A stretch of DNA of 64,000 bases, from NCBI RefSeq assembly GCF_951801035.1, contig NZ_CATOKT010000003.1. One strand, written 5' to 3'. This document shows positions 48,134-56,409 of the stretch, piece after piece (position 1 is the first letter of the stretch; every line of letters starts with the position of its first letter). Position numbers and translations under genes: made by a program. The stretch is from Adlercreutzia sp910585575. GTDB taxonomy: Bacteria; Actinomycetota; Coriobacteriia; Coriobacteriales; Eggerthellaceae. The notes beneath the pieces are model-generated. The model was given only the letters and a program-made list of their open reading frames with translations. It had not been told where the DNA came from and did no database searches.

Positions 48134-49594
48134 ATGGCCGATCTTCCCAATGGGTTCACGGGGTTTTCCCGACGTGACCCGAACTTTGTCTCTGCGGGCG
48201 ATGCGTTGCGCTCATCCCGCTATGATGACACGTCCTTTGTGACGCGCAAGCAGGAGCGCTCAGCGGCCGGGGCCTGGCAACCCCAGGGCGCGGGCTCGGC
48301 GTCCGCGGCGGGAGCCGCTGAGGGCGTCGGTGCCACGGCGAATGGGTTTGGGCTGGCGCCGCGCTCCAATGCCGCGGCCGACATTCTGCGCTTTGCGGAA
48401 GCGGGCACCGCCAACTCGGGAAAGCCTCGCTTCGATCCCGACAAGCTGGCGCGCATTCCCGAAGTGGATCGCCGCTGGTCATGGGTGGAAATCGACCTTA
48501 ATGCCATCCGCCACAATGCCTCGGTGGTCAAGCACAGCCTGCGCCCGGGTACACGGCTTATGGCTGTGGTGAAGGCTGATGCCTACGGTCATGGCGCGGT
48601 GCAGTGCGCGAAAACCGCGCTTAACTCCGGCGCGGAGTACTTGGGCGTGGCCACGGTGGACGAGGCCATTCAGCTGCGCGAAGCCCTGGTTAACGCTCCC
48701 ATTTTGGTGCTGGGCCAGCCCCCCGAGACGGCCATTCCGCTGCTGTTGGCCTACAAGATCATGCCCAGCGTGTACACGGCGGAGTTCGCCATCGCCTATG
48801 GGGAAGCGGCCGACGCCTTCGGGTCGCGGGCTCCCTTCCATCTGAAGGTGAACACGGGTATGAATCGCATCGGCGTGCGTTACGACGAAGTCGTCGATTT
48901 CGTGCGGCAGATCTCGTTCCATCGCGCGCTCGACATGGAGGGCACTTTCACGCACTTCGCCACAGCCGACTGTCCCGGCACTATCGATTTCGACCGTCAA
49001 GTGAAGCGGTTCGCCGAAGCGGTGAACGCTTTGCGGGCTGCCGGCATCAACCCGGGCATCGTGCACGCGGCCAACTCCGCGGCGGCCATTCGCTATCCCG
49101 ATGTGCAGCTGGACATGGTGCGCCTGGGCATTTCGCTGTACGGGTTCTATCCGTGCCCCGAGGCGTATCCGCTCATTGAGCTCAAGCCGGCCATGGCGGT
49201 GAAGGCGCGCATCACCGACGTGAAGACGCTGCCAGTGGGGGAGGGCGTCAGCTACGGCCTTCATTACCGCAGCCCCGGCGCTGTGAAGGTGTGCACGCTG
49301 CCCATCGGCTATGCCGACGGTTTCCGGCGGGGGCTTTCCGGTCGCACCGATGTGCTGCTGGGCGGTCGCCGCTTCCACCAGGTGGGCAATATCTGCATGG
49401 ACCAGTGCATGTTCGAGGTGAACCTGCGGCAGCGCAGCGACATCGATCCGCAAATTGGCGACGAGGTAACCATCGTGGGCGAGCAAGGCGAGGCCTCCAT
49501 CACCATCGACCAGATGGCCGAGACGCTGGGCACTATTCAACATGAAGTGGCCATTGGCTTCGGCTGCTCGCGCCTGCCCCGTATATATAAATAA
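48134..49594 (+). CDS. alr: Alanine racemase with N-terminal extension
   Basis: From about residue 115 (WSWVEIDLNAI) the 486-residue protein is a standard Alr. It has the PLP-binding Lys147 in VVKADAYGHG, HLKVNTGMNRIG, the catalytic Tyr region GVSYGLHY and GYADGFRRGLS, NICMDQCMFEV. It makes D-alanine for peptidoglycan. The first 114 residues, rich in Ala, Gly and Ser, are extra relative to the usual ~370-residue enzyme and have no recognised domain or signal. They end with IPEVDRR just before the catalytic domain. The upstream ATG at 48134 has only a weak site (GAGGTAGTGC). A GTG or ATG nearer the catalytic domain is not well supported, so the extension is probably real. Confidence 0.93.
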   Translation: MADLPNGFTGFSRRDPNFVSAGDALRSSRYDDTSFVTRKQERSAAGAWQPQGAGSASAAGAAEGVGATANGFGLAPRSNAAADILRFAEAGTANSGKPRFDPDKLARIPEVDRRWSWVEIDLNAIRHNASVVKHSLRPGTRLMAVVKADAYGHGAVQCAKTALNSGAEYLGVATVDEAIQLREALVNAPILVLGQPPETAIPLLLAYKIMPSVYTAEFAIAYGEAADAFGSRAPFHLKVNTGMNRIGVRYDEVVDFVRQISFHRALDMEGTFTHFATADCPGTIDFDRQVKRFAEAVNALRAAGINPGIVHAANSAAAIRYPDVQLDMVRLGISLYGFYPCPEAYPLIELKPAMAVKARITDVKTLPVGEGVSYGLHYRSPGAVKVCTLPIGYADGFRRGLSGRTDVLLGGRRFHQVGNICMDQCMFEVNLRQRSDIDPQIGDEVTIVGEQGEASITIDQMAETLGTIQHEVAIGFGCSRLPRIYK

Positions 49595-49611
49595 ATTTAT
49601 ATATACGGGGC
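49576..49611. repeat. AT-rich perfect hairpin over the alr stop codon
   Basis: Positions 49576-49592 and 49595-49611 are exact inverted copies: GCCCC followed by a 12-base A/T-rich alternating tract, 17 bp in all. The TAA stop codon of alr lies at the apex. It is probably the alr terminator or mRNA end structure, though the alternating AT core is unlike other terminators in this window. Confidence 0.6.
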
Positions 49612-49625
49612 GCCGACGCTGCGGT

Positions 49626-49719
49626 TCCGACAGGCACCTGGCCTCGCACTTCACCGCTTTCCTTCGCGTAGCGAAGTACGCTCAGCCGCGGTTCAGCACG
49701 ATTCCAGGCACCTGTCGGA
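49626..49719. repeat. Palindromic intergenic element between alr and the glycosylase
   Basis: TCCGACAGGCACCTGG (49626-49641) recurs inverted at 49704-49719 with two mismatches. The inner CAGGCACCTG is itself shared in direct orientation by both arms. A small CTTCGC-GTA-GCGAAG hairpin lies in the middle (about 49662-49676). No coding frame is supported. Confidence 0.55.
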
Positions 49720-49767
49720 CCCTCGCTGGCTTCCTTGGGCGCATTCCTGAGATTGGAGATAAAAAAT

Positions 49768-50343
49768 ATGGAGCATACTCATATTCCCCTTGATCAGCTA
49801 AGGGCCGAAGTGGCGGAATGCCGACGCTGTCCCTTGTGCGATGGCCGCACGCAGACGGTGTTCGGTACGGGTGACCCCCATGCGCGCGTGCTTATAGTGG
49901 GCGAGGCGCCGGGCAAGAACGAGGATTTGCAAGGCGAGCCCTTTGTGGGCGCGGCGGGCAAATACCTCAGCGAGCTTCTAGCCATTGCGGGCCTCACCCG
50001 CGAAGAGGTGTTCATCGCCAACGTGCTGAAGTGCCGGCCGCCCTCCAACCGCGATCCGCGTCCCGAGGAAATCCAGGCCTGCACGCCGTTTCTGCGCGAG
50101 CAGACGCGCACCATCAATCCGGAGTTTATTGTCACCCTGGGCAACTTCTCCACGAAGTTCATCCTGAAGACCGACGTGGGCATCACGCGCTTGCATGGCA
50201 CGCTGCAGCAGGCAGGGCGCTTCAAAGTGTTCCCCATCTTCCACCCGGCGGCGGCCCTCTACGATGGCAAGAAGCGCGAGGCGCTCGAGAACGATTTCGC
50301 CACATTAGGCGAGCTGCTGGGTACGCGACCTGCAAGTAATTAG
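49768..50343 (+). CDS. Family 4 uracil-DNA glycosylase
   Basis: The 191-residue protein removes uracil from DNA in base excision repair. It has the family 4 iron-sulfur Cys pattern (CRRC at residues 18-21, then Cys89 in NVLKCRPPSNR and Cys105). The active-site motif GEAPGKNEDLQGEPFVG (45-61) and the C-terminal HPAAALY are present. The ATG at 49768 has GGAGAT upstream. It is convergent with the corA gene, 45 bases away. Confidence 0.95.
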   Translation: MEHTHIPLDQLRAEVAECRRCPLCDGRTQTVFGTGDPHARVLIVGEAPGKNEDLQGEPFVGAAGKYLSELLAIAGLTREEVFIANVLKCRPPSNRDPRPEEIQACTPFLREQTRTINPEFIVTLGNFSTKFILKTDVGITRLHGTLQQAGRFKVFPIFHPAAALYDGKKREALENDFATLGELLGTRPASN

Positions 50344-50388
50344 CGTCGCGGCATCGGCCTGCCCGCTCGTCCTGCGAGGCGACCGGGG

Positions 50389-51312
50389 CTACAGCCAGTT
50401 CTTCTTCTTGAAGAACACCACCATGACCACAATCATAATGAGGGCCAGCCCGATGATAGTGAAGGCCATATAGGGCCAATCCAGGCCCGGCAGCACTGTG
50501 AGGTTCATGCCGAACCAGCCCGTGACCAGGGTAAGCGGTGCGAACATGACCGTGACGATGGTCAGAATCTGCATAGTGGAGTTCTGCTTCAGGTCGATTT
50601 GCGTCTGATGCAGTTCGTACAGCTGCAGGCTGTACTCGCGCAGCATGTCGGCCCGATCGGCCAGGTGGTTGGCGTGGGTGACCACATGGGCGAATGCGTG
50701 CGCCTCTTCGCGCGTCATGACCTTGTTCTCGTTGTCGGCAATGAGGTCGGCCATGACGGCAATTTGCTGGTAGTAGGAGCCCATGCGCATAGCAGCCCGC
50801 CGATAGCTCATGATGGTTTGCACCGATACCTCGCCGTTGTCGGTGAGCATGGTTTCCTCAAGGGCCTCCATGGCATCTTCCATAACCGAGAACCACGTGA
50901 AGTCGTCGGCGATGAGCGTCTTCATGAAAGCGTAGAGCGCATGCGAGGTAGTTGGCTTCGTAAGCATGCCGCTGGCCTTGATTTTCTTCAGCAGCTCCTG
51001 GGCGATATTACCGTCATCGATAATGATGAGGTGGTCGTTCTCCAGGTAGAAGGCCAGGCGGTCGGGATCGCTGGTGGGATCGGTTTTATCGGGTACGGCG
51101 AAAGAGCCGATAATGAACGAGGGGTAAAGCTCCACGAAGTTGGCCTCGGCGGGCTCTAGGGCCGCCAGACCTTCGCGGCCTTCCAGGGAGATGTTGGGCA
51201 GTTGGCTGAACTCGTGAGAGGTCAGGATCTTGATAAGCGGCGGCTTGCAGGTCGCGGCATCGCAGGGCGCAGCAAGGGGGTCGGGCCGATTAAGGTCGTA
51301 GACGATGGCCAT
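50389..51312 (-). CDS. CorA-family divalent cation transporter
   Basis: The 307-residue protein has a soluble N-terminal domain with long helices in its second half (about 150-245) and two C-terminal transmembrane helices. The first ends in GWFGMNL, carrying the Gly-Met-Asn selectivity signature of CorA magnesium/cobalt channels. The extreme C-terminus FFKKKNWL is basic, as in family members. The usual YGMNF is FGMNL here. AAGGAG precedes the ATG. It functions as a pentamer in known cases; the ion specificity is inferred. Confidence 0.92.
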   Translation of the reverse strand: MAIVYDLNRPDPLAAPCDAATCKPPLIKILTSHEFSQLPNISLEGREGLAALEPAEANFVELYPSFIIGSFAVPDKTDPTSDPDRLAFYLENDHLIIIDDGNIAQELLKKIKASGMLTKPTTSHALYAFMKTLIADDFTWFSVMEDAMEALEETMLTDNGEVSVQTIMSYRRAAMRMGSYYQQIAVMADLIADNENKVMTREEAHAFAHVVTHANHLADRADMLREYSLQLYELHQTQIDLKQNSTMQILTIVTVMFAPLTLVTGWFGMNLTVLPGLDWPYMAFTIIGLALIMIVVMVVFFKKKNWL

Positions 51313-51458
51313 GATGCTCTCCTTTCAGCTCCTTATGCCAGTGCGTGAATATATTCCCTGTCCAGTAGTATAGAATGAGCCCCAAGATGAGCCTGCTTGT
51401 CAGGGTGTTTGTTAGAAAACGGTTGGAAGGGCTTTATGGCCCGAGGAGGATGCAGGCA

Positions 51459-52985
51459 ATGATGCGGGAAAAAGACGCAGTGGTGTCCGACGACGGTTCT
51501 GCGAGCGCAAGCGCAGGCGACGGGAGTGTCGCGGGCGCAAGCGCGGGCGACCAGACGCCGATCGATCCGGTGGCGTGGATCAACACTCCGCGCTGGCAAG
51601 CCTCTCGGTTAGGCCTCGACCGCATGGTGGCCCTGCTGGAAGAACTTGGACGTCCCCAGGATGACCTGCGCTTCGTCCACGTAGCGGGCACAAACGGCAA
51701 GGGGTCGACCTGCGCTTACCTGGCGTCCATCCTGCAGGCGGCTGGCTACCGCGTGGGCTTGTTCACGAGCCCCTTTATCGAATGCTTCGAAGAGCGCATC
51801 CGCGTAAACGGCGCCAACATCACCACCGAGGAGCTGTCCCGAGCCGTAGCAGCGGTGCGTCCTTGCGCTGAGGCCGTGGAGAAGCGGACAGGGGATCATC
51901 CCACGGAGTTCGAGCTGATGGCCGCGGTGGCTTTCGAGCATTTTCGCTCAAGCATGTGTGATGTGGTGGTGTTGGAAGTGGGCCTGGGCGGTCGGCTGGA
52001 TGCCACGAATGTCATCGAGGCCCCCGAGGTGAGCGTCATTGCTCGCATTGGGCTCGACCACACCGACTTGCTGGGTGACACGCTGGCGGCGGTGGCGGGA
52101 GAGAAGGCGGGCATCATCAAGCCTGGCGTGCCCGTAGTGTCGTGGCCGCAGGACGAGGAGGCTATGGCAGTGATCGAGCGCGTATGCGCCGAGCGGGGCT
52201 GCGCGCTGACGATGCCAGATTTCGCTTCTTTGCACGTGGAGCCACTGGAGTGGGGGACGAGCGAGGAGGTTTTAGGGGGTGTGGATGAGATTGCAAAGCC
52301 GACGCAGGCCGCGGATGAATCGGTCTCGCCGGCAATGCGCGAGTTGCCCTCTCTTGCCTCGAATGAAGCATCAGCGCTGCTTGCTGTCCCCCTGGGACTG
52401 CGCCACTTCTCCTACCAAGGCGCGGAGTTCGTGACGCGTCTTTTGGGCAGCTACCAGCCGGCCAATGCGGCTTTGGCGTTGGAAACGGCACGCGTGTTGG
52501 TTGAGCGCGGTTGGGATATTCCTGCCGATGCGCAGTTCGCAGGTGTGGCGGCGGCTCAGTGGCCTGGGCGCTTCGAGGTGGTGGCCTCCAATCCGCTCAC
52601 TATCATCGATGGCGGCCACAACCCTCAGGGGGCGCAGGCGCTAGCAGCCTCGTTGGCCGATGCCCTGGGCGAAGAAGGGCTCGGCTCTGTGACCTTCGTC
52701 ATGGGCGTGCTGGCGGACAAGGACTACCGCGCTATGGCCACAGCCGTAGCACCCTGGGCTCGGCGGGTGGTTACCTACACGCCCGAAAGCCCTCGGGCTC
52801 TGCCCGGGGGCGAACTGGCTGCTTATCTGCAGGAAGCGTGCGAATTGGAGGCCTCAGCTACCTCCGCGCCGGCCGAGGCGATGGCGCAAGCGCGGGCGCT
52901 AGTTGCCTCGGAAGCGGGCGCGGGAGTTGTGGTGGCCTTCGGAACTCTGTACGCCATCTCCGGTCTAAGGAACGGGCTGTCTTGA
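51459..52985 (+). CDS. folC: Folylpolyglutamate synthase / dihydrofolate synthase
   Basis: The 508-residue Mur-ligase-like enzyme adds glutamate to folates. Motifs are the P-loop HVAGTNGKGSTCAYLASIL, YRVGLFTSPFIECFEERIRVNG, LEVGLGGRLDATNVI, GLDHTDLLGDTLAAVAGEKAGIIK and the C-terminal domain IIDGGHNPQGAQALA. A poorly conserved stretch of about 50 residues (HVEPLEWGTSEEVLGGV...SNEASALL) near residues 260-310 makes it longer than the usual ~430. The start at 51459 uses GAGGAGG, but ATGs at 51450 and 51462 are also in frame. The first 35 residues are low complexity. Confidence 0.93.
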   Translation: MMREKDAVVSDDGSASASAGDGSVAGASAGDQTPIDPVAWINTPRWQASRLGLDRMVALLEELGRPQDDLRFVHVAGTNGKGSTCAYLASILQAAGYRVGLFTSPFIECFEERIRVNGANITTEELSRAVAAVRPCAEAVEKRTGDHPTEFELMAAVAFEHFRSSMCDVVVLEVGLGGRLDATNVIEAPEVSVIARIGLDHTDLLGDTLAAVAGEKAGIIKPGVPVVSWPQDEEAMAVIERVCAERGCALTMPDFASLHVEPLEWGTSEEVLGGVDEIAKPTQAADESVSPAMRELPSLASNEASALLAVPLGLRHFSYQGAEFVTRLLGSYQPANAALALETARVLVERGWDIPADAQFAGVAAAQWPGRFEVVASNPLTIIDGGHNPQGAQALAASLADALGEEGLGSVTFVMGVLADKDYRAMATAVAPWARRVVTYTPESPRALPGGELAAYLQEACELEASATSAPAEAMAQARALVASEAGAGVVVAFGTLYAISGLRNGLS

Positions 52986-52994
52986 GAGGGTATT

Positions 52995-53136
52995 TTTCGT
53001 TTTGTTAGCACCTTGGACATCGGTTTTCGAGCTCGTGGTCTTTGCTGCGGGAGCGAGGGAGTAAAACCCCAGGAACGACGAGGGCGATCAGATTCAAGCA
53101 GGCACGCGCCTTTGCAGAAGTGCTAACAAAACGAAA
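52995..53136. repeat. 142-bp element with 17-bp perfect terminal inverted repeats
   Basis: TTTCGTTTTGTTAGCAC (52995-53011) is exactly inverted at 53120-53136. The 108-bp interior has no gene on either strand. The ends are AT-rich and the interior GC-rich. This could be a small non-autonomous mobile element (MITE-like) located between folC and the ACP gene. No second copy is in this window. Confidence 0.5.
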
Positions 53137-53219
53137 GAAACTAGCCAAAATGGCCACGCAGGCTCTCGAGAGGGTTGGCGAATCACGGAGAGCTGGCAGT
53201 TTTGTCCGGTTTTTGGCAC

Positions 53220-53253
53220 AAAAAAGCCCCGCGAGCCAGAGACGCGCGGGGCT
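53220..53253 (-). terminator. Terminator of the HPF-ACP transcript
   Basis: AGCCCCGCG (53225-53233) pairs with CGCGGGGCT (53245-53253). On the minus strand it is followed by TTTTTTG. Confidence 0.85.
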
Positions 53254-53278
53254 ATGCAAGCAACGTTGCTGGTGCAGC

Positions 53279-53497
53279 TTACAGAGAATCGATGTAAGTG
53301 ACCAGGTCGGCGACGGTCTCCAGACCCTCGGGCTCGCCGAAGTCGACTTCGCAGGCTTCCTCAAGGTCGCAGATGAGCTCGACCATGTCGAGGGAGTCGA
53401 TGCCCAGAGACTCGAAGGTGGCCTCGGGAACCACGGTGGCGGGGTCGATGTCCAGGTTGTTCTCCAGGACGGTGGCGATGGTGTCGATAGTGGCCAT
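53279..53497 (-). CDS. Acyl carrier protein
   Basis: The 72-residue acidic protein carries the phosphopantetheine attachment motif GIDSLDMVEL with Ser35, preceded by FESLG and followed by the helices EEACEVDFGEPEGLETVADLVTYID. It carries acyl chains in fatty acid synthesis or a related pathway. No fatty-acid synthase genes are adjacent, so I give no symbol. It begins three bases after the HPF stop and is certainly co-transcribed with it. AAAGGAGG lies just before the start. Confidence 0.93.
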   Translation of the reverse strand: MATIDTIATVLENNLDIDPATVVPEATFESLGIDSLDMVELICDLEEACEVDFGEPEGLETVADLVTYIDSL

Positions 53498-53500
53498 GGA

Positions 53501-54085
53501 TTAGTCCTCCTTTTGCTTCAGCAGGCCGTAGCCGCCGTCGTCGCGGCGGTACAGAATGTGCACCTTGTTGGTGTCACGATCAGTGTACGCGAAAAAGTCG
53601 TGACCGAGCAGATCGATCTGGACGAGCGCCTCGTCCTGGGTCATGGGCGTGAACTCCATTTCCTTGGTACGAACGATTTCGTCCTCGGACAGCTCGTCCA
53701 TCAGGCGGTCGAGATCGAGCTCGCCGGCCGGCTTGGCGTCCTCGTGGGCGTAGTCGACGATCTTCTCGGTGGCGCGAACACGCTTGTCCAGCACGCGGGT
53801 CTTGTACTTGCGCAGCTGACGGGCAACCTTGGCGGCGGCCACGTCGATGGCGGCGTACATATCCTCTTCGCTTTCCTCCACACGAACGATGTGGCCCTTC
53901 ACGCGAACAGTGACCTCGCAAATGGCCGGCAGCGGGTTGGCCGGGTTCTTTTCGGTATACAGAACAATTTCCGTGGAGACGGTGTCGGCGTCCACAGCCT
54001 TAATAGCGTTTCCAACCTTTTCCTCAGCGTACTGACGAAGGGCGTCGGTAACGGGCATTTTGCGTCCGGACACGGTGATCGTCAT
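53501..54085 (-). CDS. hpf: Long-form ribosome hibernation promoting factor
   Basis: The 194-residue protein has an N-terminal HPF/YfiA domain (about 1-100, MTITVSGRKMPVTDALRQYAEEKV..., basic ARQLRKYKTRVLDKRVR). A linker and a C-terminal dimerisation domain (about 138-190, IVRTKEMEFTPMTQDEALVQIDLLGHDFFAYTDRDTNKVHILYRRDDGGYGLL) follow. The long form dimerises 70S ribosomes into inactive 100S particles in stationary phase. The ATG at 54085 follows AGAGG at eight bases; a GTG nine bases earlier overlaps that site. Pairing with an ACP gene is unusual. Confidence 0.95.
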   Translation of the reverse strand: MTITVSGRKMPVTDALRQYAEEKVGNAIKAVDADTVSTEIVLYTEKNPANPLPAICEVTVRVKGHIVRVEESEEDMYAAIDVAAAKVARQLRKYKTRVLDKRVRATEKIVDYAHEDAKPAGELDLDRLMDELSEDEIVRTKEMEFTPMTQDEALVQIDLLGHDFFAYTDRDTNKVHILYRRDDGGYGLLKQKED

Positions 54086-54292
54086 AATGTCCACCTCTTT
54101 TTACTTCGCTTCTTACATTGTATGTTGCAAGCGGGCGCTCCCGTTTTCTGCGTTGCGCGTATCCGCTTATCAACATGAGAAACAAGCATAACGCAATTCT
54201 GCTAATATTCATGGGGTAATTTGGCGTTGCAAGAAAATGGTTTTCCTACAAGCGTACGAGCTGCGAAAAACACACAGAAGCGAGGAAGTTGA

Positions 54293-55903
54293 ATGGATCC
54301 TACGGCAAAAAATCCTGACCCCCACCATATTTTTATTGACGAGGTGCAGGGGCACCAGCGTCGCTGGCTGAAGGTCATTCAGTTCACGGGGTCGTCCACC
54401 AAGGCCGCTGCCATCATGCTGTTGGCCGCCATCGTGGCGCTGATCATCGCGAATTCGCCGGCCTTCGAGCCCTTCGAGGAGTTCTGGCATACCCATGTAG
54501 TGGTGGGTGTGGGCGGCTTCATCGGCGAGATGTCTTTGGCCCACATCATCAACGATATTTTCATGGCGGTATTCTTCCTGTTGGTGGGCTTGGAAATCAA
54601 GTACGAAATGACCGTGGGAGAGCTCACGAACATCCGCCAGGCGGCGCTGCCCATCATCGCGGCCTTTGGCGGTGTGCTGGCCCCCATTGTCATCTACTCG
54701 ATCTTCAACGCGGCTAACCCCGAGACGTCCCACGGCTGGGGCGTGCCCACCGCTACGGATATCGCCTTTGCCCTGGGCATCATGGCGCTTTTGGGCAATC
54801 GCGTGCCGAACGGCGTGCGCGTGTTCTTGTCCACTTTGGCTGTGGCCGATGACATCATCGCCATTTTGGTCATCGCCATCTTCTACGGCCAGAGCCCCTC
54901 GCTTATGTGGCTGGCTGTGGCGGCTGTCATCCTGGTGGTGCTGCTGTGCCTCAACCGCGCTCACGTGTACTCGCTGGCCCCGTACCTGCTGGTAGGTTGC
55001 TTGCTGTGGTTCGCCGTGTTCATGTCGGGCGTGCACTCCACCATCGCCGGCGTGCTGCTGGCCTTCACCATTCCCACGGGCAGCCGCGTGAACCTGTCCG
55101 AGTTCATGAAATGGTCGGGCGACCGCGTGCGCGAGGCCAACGATGCTTACGTCGAGACGGAGCCCGTGGTGCTGCAGAAGGACTACATGTCTACGGTGTC
55201 GCGCCTGTCCCGCGTGGCCAAGCAGGTGGTGCCTCCGGCTACACGCTTGGAGCACATGCTGTATCCCTGGGTCTACTTCGCTGTGCTGCCGCTGTTCGCT
55301 CTGACCAACGCTGACGTCAGCTTCCTGGGCGGCGATGTGCTGGCCATGGTCACGAGCCCGGTGTTCTTCGGCGTGTTCTTCGGTCTGCTTTTGGGCAAGC
55401 CCATCGGCATCATGCTGTTCAGCTTCCTCACGGTGAAGTTCAAGATTGCCAGCTTGCCCGAGAACGTCAACTGGATCCACATGCTGGGTGCTGGCATTTT
55501 GGGCGGCGTGGGCTTCACCATGGCTATCTTCGTGGCCAACCTGGCCTTCCCCGAGGCCGTTCTTATCTCGGATGCGAAGATCGGTATTCTTTCCGCGTCG
55601 CTCTTGGCGGGCGTGGTGGGCTTCCTCTTCCTGTTCATGCAGGCGAAGGCCGCCGAGCGCCAGGGCATTGCCTACGTGTCTGCCTCGCTGGACGAGGTGC
55701 ATCGCCAGACGGCGGGCAAGGAAGCCGCCGAGGTGGCCGATGACGTGGTGCTCGGCCTGACCGACGAGGACACCATCGATGATGTGCGCGAGCTGCTGGC
55801 CAACGAGGGTGGCATCGCTGAGTTCGTCGTCCATGTGGATGCGGCCCGCGACGAGGCGGAGGCCGCAGAGGCCGAGGACGTAACGGGCACGCGCGGCGAG
55901 TAA
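54293..55903 (+). CDS. nhaA: NhaA-type Na+/H+ antiporter
   Basis: The 536-residue protein has the NhaA core of twelve transmembrane helices (about 30-430) with the unwound-helix Asp in VPTATDIAFALGIMALLG and the catalytic pair in STLAVADDIIAILVIAIFY. It expels Na+ in exchange for protons. A charged C-terminal domain of about 90 residues (ASLDEVHRQTAGKEAAEVADDVVLGLTDEDTIDDVRELL...) follows, longer than in E. coli NhaA (388 residues). Its role is unknown. GAGGAAG precedes the ATG, and a strong terminator follows. Confidence 0.95.
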   Translation: MDPTAKNPDPHHIFIDEVQGHQRRWLKVIQFTGSSTKAAAIMLLAAIVALIIANSPAFEPFEEFWHTHVVVGVGGFIGEMSLAHIINDIFMAVFFLLVGLEIKYEMTVGELTNIRQAALPIIAAFGGVLAPIVIYSIFNAANPETSHGWGVPTATDIAFALGIMALLGNRVPNGVRVFLSTLAVADDIIAILVIAIFYGQSPSLMWLAVAAVILVVLLCLNRAHVYSLAPYLLVGCLLWFAVFMSGVHSTIAGVLLAFTIPTGSRVNLSEFMKWSGDRVREANDAYVETEPVVLQKDYMSTVSRLSRVAKQVVPPATRLEHMLYPWVYFAVLPLFALTNADVSFLGGDVLAMVTSPVFFGVFFGLLLGKPIGIMLFSFLTVKFKIASLPENVNWIHMLGAGILGGVGFTMAIFVANLAFPEAVLISDAKIGILSASLLAGVVGFLFLFMQAKAAERQGIAYVSASLDEVHRQTAGKEAAEVADDVVLGLTDEDTIDDVRELLANEGGIAEFVVHVDAARDEAEAAEAEDVTGTRGE

Positions 55904-55932
55904 CCACGCTTGGCGTAGTGCGAACGATTGAG

Positions 55933-55960
55933 GGGCTCCGTTGAGGCGGAGCCCTTTTTT
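55933..55960 (+). terminator. Terminator of nhaA
   Basis: GGGCTCCG (55933-55940) pairs with CGGAGCCC (55947-55954), followed by six T residues. Confidence 0.88.
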
Positions 55961-55986
55961 GTTGTCGGGGGTGGCATGCTCAAGGG

Positions 55987-56015
55987 TTGACGAACATACC
56001 CCCTAGGGGTATAAA
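55987..56015 (+). promoter_or_regulatory. CsoR-controlled promoter of csoR-copA
   Basis: TTGACG (55987-55992) and TATAAA (56010-56015) are exactly 17 bases apart. The spacer and the start of the -10 are covered by ATACCCCCTAGGGGTAT (55996-56012), a palindrome of the G-tract type bound by CsoR. Apo-CsoR would block polymerase until Cu(I) releases it. Confidence 0.9.
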
Positions 56016-56071
56016 GATCTCAAGCAAAGGACTGCCCGGCATTGTCGGGCATACCGTAAGGAGCGGCTTCT

Positions 56072-56398
56072 ATGGAAGAGCGAACGGCGGAAGCGGCGCA
56101 GCCTAGTTGCGGCTGCCGCCACAAACATACGCCGCGCAGCGAAGCGCTGCAGGCCGACGTGCAAAAGCGACTCAACCGCGCTATCGGGCAGCTGAACGGC
56201 GTGAAGGCCATGATCGACGACAACCGCTACTGCGGTGATGTGCTCACGCAGCTAGCGGCGGCCGAATCGGCGGTGCGCCGTGTGTCGGAGCTGGTGCTGG
56301 AAGAGCACATGCGCACGTGCGTGGTGGAAGAAGTGCGACAGGGCAACGACGAGGTCATTGAAGAGGTCATGGGCCTCATGCGGCGATTCGCCAAGTAA
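56072..56398 (+). CDS. csoR: Copper-sensing repressor CsoR
   Basis: The 108-residue all-helical DUF156 protein has the Cu(I) ligands Cys54, His79 and Cys83 in the CsoR spacing (C-x24-H-x3-C) within DNRYCGDVL and EEHMRTCV. This distinguishes it from FrmR/RcnR-type relatives. The N-terminal CGCRHKH cluster is an extra metal-binding-like sequence. The typical CsoR operator lies directly upstream. It is followed after 11 bases by the copper ATPase gene, forming an autoregulated operon. AAGGAG precedes the ATG at 56072. Confidence 0.95.
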   Translation: MEERTAEAAQPSCGCRHKHTPRSEALQADVQKRLNRAIGQLNGVKAMIDDNRYCGDVLTQLAAAESAVRRVSELVLEEHMRTCVVEEVRQGNDEVIEEVMGLMRRFAK

Positions 56399-56409
56399 GG
56401 AGCGAAACT

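Noticed and set aside
52995..53136. CIRCE (HrcA) heat-shock operator
   Set aside because: TTAGCAC and GTGCTAA resemble CIRCE half-sites, but CIRCE has a 9-base spacer and CTC/GAG ends. Here the halves are 108 bases apart and no chaperone gene follows.
53042..54178. Plus-strand frame opposite hpf and the ACP gene
   Set aside because: hpf and ACP are recognised by family motifs on the minus strand. The plus-strand product is a Val/Gly/His-rich antisense shadow.
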